DNA of 64,000 bases from Amoebophrya sp. A120. Taxonomy: Eukaryota; Sar; Dinophyceae; Syndiniales; Amoebophryaceae. The stretch is from contig CAJINV010000007.1 of NCBI GenBank assembly GCA_905178155.1, positions 1,841,151 through 1,905,150 on the forward strand, written 5' to 3'. Below the pieces are notes generated by a model. That model saw nothing but the letters and a program-made list of their open reading frames with translations, was not told the origin of the DNA and did no database searches. Position 1 is the first letter of the stretch. The number at the start of each line of letters is the position of its first letter. A program made the position numbers and the translations under genes. Below are positions 54,921 to 64,000 of this stretch, in pieces.

Positions 54921-56693
54921 ATGCATTCTGACGAGCAGGACCGTCTTCGGCCAGACGAGGCAGAGGACCAAGACTCTTGCGTTGAGGTAACCCTTCGCGA
55001 GGACAGCGAGAATGAGGCCGGGGGCGGGTATTCTGGCGGCGACCCGTTTCTGAATGAACAAAAGGCCGCAGGGGAGCAAAATTATCGACAGGGGTCATCT
55101 AGCAGGACAATCACCTTCACTGCGGAGGATGTAGACGAGATTTTTGCGACAAAAAGCGAAGAGGGAAACAAGTCCAGCGACGGTGCGCAGGCGAAGTTTC
55201 TGGAGCAATTTAAAAATATTGCAGGAAGCGGAACTAGTGGGAGGGACGAGGCACGACGGCCCGTGGGGAGGCCAACCTTTCCAAACAGTGAGGCGCCAAT
55301 CGGTGCTACAGCCGTCGCGACACTCAAGAATTCTGGTGGAGCTGCTGGACAGAGCGGCGGAGAAGAAGACGAGCAATCTACAGAGGTCACTGATATGGAT
55401 GTGTCAGAGTTGAAATCGACAAAGTTGAAATAATTTGCCATGCATAAAATGGATGCCAGTTGGAACCCAGTTTCCAAGTGGCGCATGACAAATTTCGGCG
55501 GTCGCTAAATCCAGTTTGTCATGCTGTTTAGGCAAAGAAGAGCGATTCTCTCATGCTACTTTAGCAGCTCGAGCTTTAACCCCAAACAGGCTTACAATGG
55601 GCCTCACTTGCCTGCTCTGCAACGCACGTACCTCGGGTCATGCATTTTATGCATAACAAATTACTTCAACTCTGACGATTTCAAACCTGACGCTTCCATA
55701 ACTGATGTCGTCCCAATAGAGTACCAGCTCTGCGAGTTTTGCTGCATATGAACTGCAAAAGTATCGTACTCGTATAAATGCATTACAAATTTCATCAGCA
55801 TGAAAAATAAGATTTGTAATGCTGATTTGCCTTCAGACAAAAAAAATGCAAGACTTGCATTTATACGAGTGCGATACTTTTGCACAGGATACTGCAAAGT
55901 GGAAAGCAAATCACCGAGCCCAACTTTCTCGAGCCGATTGGTGCTCATCCAGACGTCGCAAACAGACACTGGCGCTACGGGCGGCGGGGATTCAAATTAC
56001 CACACGGGAGGAGACGAACACCAACAAGAAAACGGGCAGCAGGAGGGGCAAGAAAGATTTCAGGTGGAGGAGGACACCTACACGTACACCTCCGCTCCAT
56101 TCGTGGACAAATGTGGCGGCGCCGGGGGTCGTGGGGGGAGACAGCAGGACGGCGAGAAACATCAAGGAGTGGGAGAACAAAACAGCTACCACGACAGTCT
56201 TGGAGGTTATCATGTCAAAGACCATGATCAAATCCTCGCGAAGACGCGGACAAAACCGGCGACCGCCAGCACGCTGCTGACCGCAACTCCTGGGCCCAAC
56301 TTCGCAAAAACCGTGTGCACGTTCTGCGAGAAGCCCATCTGTCTGGATTGCATCCGGAGTTTCCGGTGCAATCACCCGCTGGACTGCTGTTTTCCGAGCC
56401 GGCGATGGACAACCAACAGTTACTGCGACCGCTGCTTCATCGCGGAGCGGGAACGGAGGATACGAAGACACACCACGACCATGCGCACACCGGCGACCGC
56501 AGATAGCTACATGCGCAGCTCCGTGCACGTCGCGACCGGAAAACATTTGCGGTCACCTGCGTCGAGCAAGGAGAGGTCGAGCAAGGAGAGGAAAAGCAAG
56601 GAGCGGGTCGCACGACCGGCGCAACCGCAATCACTGCAAGAACTGGAGACAACCACGGAGGTTGGTGTCACGGCACCGGCCAATCGCGTGTAG
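54921..56693 (+). CDS. Cys-rich putative zinc-binding protein, function unknown
   Basis: Coding parts 54921-55393, 55706-55746 and 55897-56693 give 436 residues. The first 155 residues are acidic and Gly/Ser-rich. The middle exon plus its duplicated targets spans only 46 bases and encodes VVPIEYQLCEFCC. Its C-x2-C-C joins directly to KVESKSP. Near residue 325 a second cluster reads TVCTFCEKPICLDCIRSFRC, then HPLDCCFPSRR and YCDRCFIAERERR, with Cys-x2-Cys spacing typical of zinc binding. The C-terminus has basic SKERSSKERKSKER repeats. The clusters may bind zinc together; no named family was recognised. Two introners of different families flank the short exon. Confidence 0.75.
55394..55700 (+). 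mobile_element. Introner, family A, 307 bp
   Basis: The ends are TATGGATGTGTCAGAGTTG and CCTGACGCTTCCATA. The target duplication is ACTGA (55389-55393, 55701-55705). The join reads STEVTDVVPIEYQL. It is the same length as, and nearly identical to, the copy at 7418 and lies in the same orientation, pointing to recent movement. Confidence 0.93.
55747..55891 (+). mobile_element. Introner, family D, 145 bp
   Basis: It starts TATGAACTGCAAAAGTATCG and ends CGATACTTTTGCACAGGATA. The target duplication is CTGCA (55742-55746, 55892-55896). The join LCEFCCKVESKSP keeps the frame. Terminal repeats cover about 30 bp on each side, so much of the element can fold on itself. Confidence 0.91.
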
Positions 56694-59675
56694 TAAAGGG
56701 TAAGGGATGGACATGGAGCATCAACAAAGAATTTCAGCCCTCGGTCCCATGGAACCGATGTCGGTAGAAGTTGATGTTCAACAGCATATTATGCTCTTCC
56801 TATTATTGTGAAAGTGTTGTGAGTGTGACACATTTGCGCATGATGGATAGATGGTAGAACTGCACAACGCTCACGTGTGTTGAATGTGACGCTGAAGACC
56901 TACGCGGCACGCGGTATGATAACAACTTCCTAACTGCGAGCTTCTCTTTCTTTGAGCTGAAATTCACCACACACGACGATTATAAGATTCATTAGGCAAT
57001 AAACAATCACACACTGACAGTTCGAAGGGCATTTCAGAACCTTGTCGAAAACTGGTCACATGTGCAATGTCAGATGTCGATGTGTTTACGTCTTCAGAGC
57101 GAAACAAGCCCTTGATTGATAAATGATTTTCCGCTGATTTTTCGTGCACTGAGACTTGTCTTTCTTTGTGGATAATCTCACGACCTTCGTGCACGACCAT
57201 CGATGCACAACAAGCATTGCGCCGCATGGTGCTTGCAATGTTGATGCGACCACATCAACGTCACTACTGCACTTGTGGTGGTCTTCGAAAAGTTGTAAAG
57301 TAGTTTCCAATTCGTTGGATCTCCAGCTCTCTTCTATTATATGTAAAACCATATCTCCCCCCGTTGCGGCTAAGTAGTATAAATAAAAGCTGGGAATAAC
57401 ATGATCACACGGCGCTAGCGATTCATGTGGTTGCAGCTCCATGCGGGACGTCGTCGTCGAAATTGCATTGTGGAGGTGTAGAAGACGCTGAAGATGCTAC
57501 TTAGAGTAAACAAACGAAAACCCTGCTAACAAGGAGGACAAGCGTTGCGCTAGCCCCTCGTCTGCTCTCGTCTGTGTACCATTTTTACAGATGAAGATGA
57601 TGTCGTATCGAAGGATGTTCACAGCTGGTGCGCAATACTTCCCTGATCCAATTTTTGCGCTTGAAAGTTGGCACTGATATTTTTTTTGCATGGATTATCC
57701 CGTGTACAGTGAATGGTGCCTGTGTTCAACATCGGAGAAACTGGGTCAGCTCTGCTGCTGAGCGGCGTCCTCGGCGCTCGCGTCCATTTTTGAGTTGTTG
57801 TTGTTTCTCGAATGCAAAAAAGATGCTACATATTAACACAGAGCGCTACACTACGAACTATGTACGAATATATATTTTTTTTCGCTTTTGTTCCGATTTG
57901 CAGTCGTCGACTGCGTAGATGCCGATATTAGCGATAGAAAATACCTGCACAAAAAGGACGGCGCGTCAGACAGTACATCGACCTGCTAAGTTGAGCGAAA
58001 GCGTCGGCAAACCGAAACCAGCAAAAGTAGAGCTCTCGTCCAATTTTTTAGGATAAGGTACTTATTTCCTGGAAGAATAGTTGTGCACGAGGATCGATAA
58101 TATACGTACTTGCAAGAAAACTGATATTCTTGCTTTCTTTGTAGTTTGTCTCTTTTGCACAAAAAGTTCTCACTCTAGGTCAGTGATTGCGTAGAGGGCA
58201 AGACCTGGACTTTTTTTGTTGTTTGTACGTTTAGCAAAGCTCCGACGCTATTTCGCCAGCCGGTGCTCGTTTCGCAAGGTTCTCCATTTTTGTTTTCTTT
58301 ATTACTGAATACAAATACTCGTCGTGGGTGCACAACTGGCACAGGCACTGACCATCAATCTTCGAAAAAAATCTCCAAACGCAATAGCTTGAAGGTGGCT
58401 ACTTTTTCCCCCGTCGTAAGTTTGTTGTCGGTGGATAAGTTGTGAAAGCAACCTTGACTTTCTTGTTTTGTGATATTTTAACTGCGAAATATTCTTGCAT
58501 AATCTGAAATTTTTATTTAAATTGAAATCAATGTAAGATCGGAAGTCGAGATATCATCATTGCTTCCTCTTGATCGTTTTCGTCATCCTTCGTCAGCTTC
58601 CGATCACCTCGCTTCTGCATCCAAGCATCTCCGGGGAGCCGTAAGGAATCCCGGCCACGACGAACAAAGCATCTACTGCTTTACTATTGCGTGTGGGACC
58701 GACGTCTACCTGAGGATTCTTTTTCGAAAATAGTTGTTTCTGGACGAGGTCGTCGTGTACTACAACTAGCGGAAGTAGAAGGAACGGTAACGGAGAGGGC
58801 AGGAAACGTTGACGTGAAGAAAGGACGAACGAACGGCGAGACGGTTTCAGTTGTGCGCTAGGCGGCAACAGTTATATCGGAAAGAGGAGCTGGCAAAGTT
58901 AAAGTAGAACTTTGGAACCGCAACCGATTTTGTGTACGACCTGTGTAGAAGGAATTGTCAATCGAGCTCGAGGTCCGGACGGTGTAAAGAACGTCGGGAC
59001 GAACAAGGGACACATCTTCATCATCCTTGGAGGCTTATTAGTACCGATTGAAAATAACCGGGAACATTTGTCCACCGCCGATTTCGACGTACTTTTTCTC
59101 TCGGATTTTGAGAACTTTTTTGTGAAGCAGAAAATACGAAAAACAGTGCAGCTGTCATTAAACAAGAATATTACCAGCAGCTCATCTACGACGTACTTCT
59201 GGTCTTGCAGTCCGAGGACGACAGCAGATCACGCGGGAGGTGAAGAACAAGAAGCGAGTGCGAACTACACGACTGGGACAATAGCAAAGCGCAACAGTTT
59301 CCTCGGGGTTTCCCAAGAACAAGAACTCGTCAAGCCATAACAAAAACAATAACGTGACGTGTGAATAACGTGGAAAAGCAAATACCTGCCTAGACAAATT
59401 TGTGAAGAACGAGGAAATTTAACGTGGTGGTGGTTTCTTAGTCTTAGTGGTACTACGACTAAGACCTCTACAACTCAGATGTATCATCAGGCTCACCAGA
59501 AACATCTTCACTGAGAAACCAGACTTGACGTTGTCGTCCCGAACAAGTACTGAAATAGCAGAAATCGTCGATACGGTTTCGGTTTGCAGCTGGTGCAATG
59601 TAGCCACCAAACCAGATCTACAACATCTTCAACATCTACTGCAGAATCATCTCCGAGGCAGAGCAGGCTGGTGAG
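56694..59675. other. Mostly non-coding stretch before the last gene
   Basis: About 3 kb with no recognised protein family, RNA gene or repeat. An AG near 59610 followed by IYNIFNIYCRIISEAEQAGE in frame with the gene at 59676 suggests that gene may have 5' exons here. Confidence 0.45.
58912..59340 (+). CDS. Open frame of unknown status
   Basis: An open stretch of about 142 residues with no ATG, containing GHIFIILGGLLVPIENN and LFLSDFENFFVKQKIRK before a polar tail. It could be a 3' exon of an unresolved gene. No family recognised, and no firm acceptor identified. Confidence 0.25.
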   Translation: MEPQPILCTTCVEGIVNRARGPDGVKNVGTNKGHIFIILGGLLVPIENNREHLSTADFDVLFLSDFENFFVKQKIRKTVQLSLNKNITSSSSTTYFWSCSPRTTADHAGGEEQEASANYTTGTIAKRNSFLGVSQEQELVKP

Positions 59676-62600
59676 ATGACAGGCTCTATTGAAGAGACCA
59701 GCACGAGTGGCAGTGTCAAGGCGACCTCTGCCGGGTTACATCAGATCGAAAGTTGCACCGCTGGTGGTGGAGCACAGCAGAACTCCTCCGAGACGGTGAT
59801 GACGTCCCATGGAGACGCTGAACAGAAGCACCCGAACACGGATTCTTCGTCTGTCAACAAGAACTCAAGCATGACGAGCTGCAACAGTCTCACGGTCGTC
59901 GCAACGCCGAGCGCTGCGGCAGCCAACAACGCGAATGCGTGTCCTCAGCTCAAGAATATGATGCATTTGACCCCTCCTGCTGGTGCGGCAGGAAATACAA
60001 ATAGTTTTAATCTCCCACTTCGCCTACCCTCCATGATGGGTAGCTCACCAAAGTCATCCTCCGTGGCCAACAGTGCTGGCTCTTTGACATGTGCACCTCC
60101 AAATGGTGGAGCAGATGGTGGCGCGCCGCATGCAGAGCAGCAGCGACAAATGAATTTGAATTTCAACAATTCGCTACTCTCCCTTGTGCCGCCCTCTACG
60201 ACCTCCACCTCGCAGCATCAGCCACTACAGTCCTTCATCACGGCCGCACAGCTACCATCCACTCAGTCCATAATTTCATCGGAGCAGACCGGGATGAACA
60301 ACAACAATCCCTTATTTGCTGCATTCGGTGGCGGATTTGGTCTTGCTGGAGGTGACCCTACTCTTCAGCAACAGTTGATATTTGCGGGAACATCAAACTG
60401 TGGTGCGGGCGGAGTTGCCCAAGTAGAATCCGCTTCGGCACCAGCCTCAGGTTCATCGTCTTCCGGTCTCAGCGACCATGGTCATCTTGGGCAGCAACAA
60501 CTTTCAAGCGGAACTATCGACCAGATGATGTCGGCAAACTCCATGATTTCGGCGAGTTCGTCTTTAACCGCAGGTGCTCCTGGTCCACATGAACACCAGC
60601 TCTTCGTTTCTACCACCTCCTCTGCGTCGATCGGTCCCCCCCTGGTTTCTGCGAATTCTGTGGAAGAAGTAGATGTTCCGCGTCCCTCGAGCTCCACCCC
60701 CTCAGTGGATTTGTTCAACCTTGTTGCCGGCGTAGTTGGCTCAGCTACAACAACTTCGCAGCTGCAAACGACCCCGGGCGAACAACAGCAGCAACAGCAA
60801 CAGCAAATGACGTCGCAGCAATTCCAGCAGATTCAGGAGAGTCAAATGGAAACGCAGAAGCTGCTCGAACGCTGCAACGTGATCAGTTCCAACACGAACC
60901 ATTTGACTGGCGGCGGGGATCATCCGATGAGCAGGAGTGCGTGCGTGGTGACTGAGGTGCACCAGAAAAACCAGAACAGTGGGAGTGGTTGTGCTAGCTC
61001 GGCCGCAGGAGCTGCAGAACTGTCAGGAGGACGCGCCGCGACTGACGCTGCCAGCATCGCGATAAAGGTAGGTGGAGGGGGGCCTCAAAACAGCAACTCT
61101 CTTAGCAAGAAGAATGACCAGGCCCAGGCGGGAGGTAGTACAACAACTAGCACAGCAGGCACTACATCACAACAACAGACGAACCCGCACATCACAAAAA
61201 AACCGCCGCAGCCGCCCCCTCCGGTACCGACGCCCCCGCCCGCGAACTATGCTACTTTCAACTTGCACAATTTGAACTTCGGATCATCTTCTACCGGAAA
61301 TAACCCTAGTAACTTCGGAGGTGGAACTGCTGGTCCTCTTGCACCTACATCCTTCTTGCCACCGCCGCCGATGCCGCCCCTGCCGAATCAAAACATCAAT
61401 ATGATGGGCGCAGCATCGTGTAATAACCCAACTGCGCCGCAGCTGATGAACAACAACAATGAGCTTATGCTCCTGCGAAACAACACCACAGGTAGTGCCG
61501 GATCTATCGGCTCGTCTAACATGGTCACCGTCACACCTTCGCCCGGCGCTGGCGCAATGATGAACAACAAGGGCGCCTCCAGTGATATCAACTTTCTTCC
61601 GGGACACCAGCCCGTTTATGGGGCAGGTCAGAATAACTTGGGTGGCGGTGGAACTGGAACTTCAACTACACTAAACAATGCGGCCAACTACGTCGCAAGT
61701 AATGTACCTACTCCGCCCCCGCCTCCCGTTCTTGTTCCCCAGCAGCTTCACCTCTATCGAAGAAAAAAATTGTGTTAGTGTAACTTTCTTTGGCCGACAG
61801 CATCACAAACTTGCTCTACATAACAGATAAAACCTGTCACGCGTGGCTTGTAAGGGAAAACGCACAGCAGGAGCGGAGGACTTCATGGCTGTCTGGCATG
61901 TTGACAGGCGCGACTCTGTTGCGAGTTTCTGCATTACAGAGTTACACTTAGACAGATTTTTTCTTGCATAACCTCGACCTTGTAGGCAACAGCATGATGC
62001 TGAACCCGCAACAGTTAAACTGTTCATCTTCAATGTCGCAGTTTCTCCTACCGTATCAAATGCAGCATCAAACTGGCACCAGTGCTGCGCCAGCGAGTAG
62101 TACTAATATGTTGAATCCAAACGGCGCCACTGGGGGCGTTTTTCTTGGAGGTGCAGGAGCAGGTGGTGTTGTGGCCGCTCCTTTCTCGCAACAGCAGCAG
62201 CTACAGCAGCAACAGCCTCTGGCGTCCTCGACATCGTGCGACGGAGCTGCAGCACCAGCGTTCATGATGAATAACAATAACCCAAACCCTACTCAACAAC
62301 AGCAACAGCAATCTGCGGATAACCTTCGGGAATTTGCGATGTCCTTCAATTCCTCGACCTCGGCCGGGGGATTTGGGAACTCCCCGGGCTTCTCGCCCTG
62401 CTTCGTTGCGCAGCCGCAGCTGCAGCAGCCCGGCGGATCAGGAGCAGGGGGAAGCTGCCTGAAGGGAGTGGTCGGAAACGAAAACATGTCTGCTGGCGGT
62501 GGGGTCGTTCCGTTGTCGAGCGGAGATGTTGGAGGCGCGGCGTTTACAGCAACGGGTGGTGCACCAGGCTGCACGAATTTCGTTGCGCCGGGGGCGCAGT

Positions 62601-64000
62601 TGCCGCATGGGTCCTCTTTTGGATCGAGTTTCAACATGGACACACAGAATATGAATGTCCAGCAGCAATTTCTTCATCAAGGCGCTCCGAACCCGAAGTC
62701 CATGCAGCCTGAACAAATGTTGACTTGGACGATGAACTCCAATGGAGGTGTCAATCAGCAGCAGCTTTCGTCGCAGTCGCAGCCTTTCGTTCCGCAGCAG
62801 CAGCTCCTGCAAGACCCGTTATTTGACAATAGCCTGATGATGAGCAAAAATTCTGATCAGCTCAACCAGAACCAGTTGTGCGGAGGCGGTGGACAGCTAT
62901 ACAGCAATTCCGGAAGCGGACGACCGCCTCTAGGACCAAATACGACCGCAGGAAGCACCACTGGAGGCAAAAGCAACAATCTCTTTGGTAATTTTTCAAA
63001 CAGCGCGCACTTCCAACAGCAGCACGGGGGAGGCCCTGGGCCTCCGCTTAACAACCACTCAGTGCCGGGGGGTAAGAACCAGCAGCTTCCTCGAGAAATC
63101 AACTTGTCCACCAGTATCAACATCTCCGATCGGTACAATAACTTCAACAAGAATTATCGCGAGGACCTCCAGCAGAGTATGGGAACAACCAAGAACCAGA
63201 ATAGTAACTACAACGACATGAATTACCAAGCTCCATTCAGTGCGATCGAGACTGAACATTACAGCCGTGGGCTGGTGCCCGCTTCGTTCCTGTGTCACCA
63301 GCACAGCAAGGGAGGTGGATGCCCGGGCAGCGAGAGGACTACCTCCCGTGGAGGGGGCAAAGGTACTACTACCCGAGGAATGAACCATGGCAAGATGTCG
63401 GCGCAGAACAATAAACATGCTGGCGTCCGCGAAACGAGTAGTGCCGGTTATCATGCTTTTTCAGCGTCATCCACATCCGCGGTGCTGTTGAACGATGCCA
63501 ACTACTTACCGCCGGCGCGTGGTTGTGGTCAGGGAGGTAATTATAACGGCAAGCAGGGCGGCAAAATGCAATTGGGAAGCGGAAATCAGCAAGACAAACC
63601 ATTCATGTTCGCATCGGATAAAAATGGTAGTTACAACGCTAACTACAGCAACAGCGCCTCTGCCTCTGGCCAGTATAATCAGCAGCAGAACTACAATCTG
63701 GCCCCTGACGGCGCACCAGGTTCTTGTTCGCGGGGAGCAGGAGGTGGAGCCTCAGGTCGTGGACGCCGCAAGTGGTCTGTCTCGTCAAGCGGAGCAGGCG
63801 CAACTGCTAGCGGCACGGGGCTCATTCTGCAGAGCATGAATCACCATGCAGCTGCTGGTGCCGCACCACCGCAATTGTACCAAGATGAAATCAACATGAA
63901 GAATTATATAGGGAATGATCATGATGATCAGAGCTACAGCTATGGACAAGGAGCGCTTTCTCGTCGTGGAAGCTGCAAGGGTGGTGCGGGAGCTGGTGGA
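59676..64000 (+). CDS. Gln/Asn/Gly/Ser-rich protein, function unknown, runs off the window
   Basis: The frame is open from the ATG at 59676 to 61754, and from 61976 to the window edge after removal of one introner, over 1,350 codons in total. Composition is dominated by Gln, Asn, Ser, Gly, Thr and Pro, with polyglutamine runs around 60790 and 62300 and proline runs such as KKPPQPPPPVPTPPP. Late in the sequence RGG-like patches appear (RTTSRGGGKGTTTRG, GGASGRGRRKWS). Such composition is common in RNA-granule or transcription-related proteins, but no folded domain is visible. The gene may begin further upstream. The C-terminus is missing. Confidence 0.75.
61755..61970 (+). mobile_element. Introner, family E, 216 bp
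   Basis: It starts TATCGAAGAAAAAAATTGTG and ends CAGATTTTTTCTTGCATA, with AGTGTAACT inverted on both sides. The target duplication is ACCTC (61750-61754, 61971-61975). The join reads VPQQLHLDLVGNSMMLNPQQ and leaves the frame open to the window edge. The right half shares TTTCTGCATTACA with the element at 37756. Confidence 0.9.

Overview
This window is nuclear eukaryotic DNA. It has intron-rich genes for CCT-eta, NOP2, eIF2B-epsilon and a TMEM87/GPR107-like Golgi protein, together with long low-complexity proteins. Every gene I could support is on the + strand, which fits the one-directional gene clusters of dinoflagellates. Thirteen short inverted-repeat elements act as introns. That, with a GH7 cellulase, suggests an alveolate of the dinoflagellate lineage, perhaps a syndinian parasite such as Amoebophrya, where invasive intronic elements have been reported. 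The taxonomic call is inference.

Layout. 1-2404: 3' part of a GH7 glycoside hydrolase, split by a 1.2 kb insertion bounded by a 47-bp direct repeat. 3569-4366: hypothetical protein. 5369-9563: CCT7, with seven ordinary GT-AG introns and four introners of three families. 10839-14280: RING/TRAF-like/TPR/J-domain chimera with one introner. 15273-18497: NOP2 rRNA methyltransferase with canonical introns only. 19057-22256: Ser-rich protein with an SRI-like helical C-terminus. 22257-27024: gene-poor, holding a 1.07 kb foldback element. 27025-30151: GOST-family membrane protein. 31362-39530: about 2,250-residue low-complexity protein with three introners. 40744-44391: protein with a duplicated RKDP-LGR motif and one introner. 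45647-51011: eIF2B-epsilon carrying a 1.95 kb terminal-inverted-repeat element. 51864-54056: ankyrin/RING protein. 54921-56693: Cys-rich protein with two introners 46 nt apart. 59676-64000: Gln/Asn/Gly-rich protein with one introner, running off the window.

The most interesting signal is the introner set. Each of the 13 starts TAT, ends ATA, has terminal inverted repeats and is flanked by an exact 5-bp duplication. Removing the element plus one duplication copy restores the reading frame in every case. None of the possible boundaries is GT-AG, although the neighbouring ordinary introns are. At least two families are unrelated in sequence yet share the terminal rule, and one family works in both orientations. 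A separate 1.95 kb element supplies the GT of its host intron's donor site. All junctions are predicted from reading frames and protein-family conservation; none is confirmed by transcript data.
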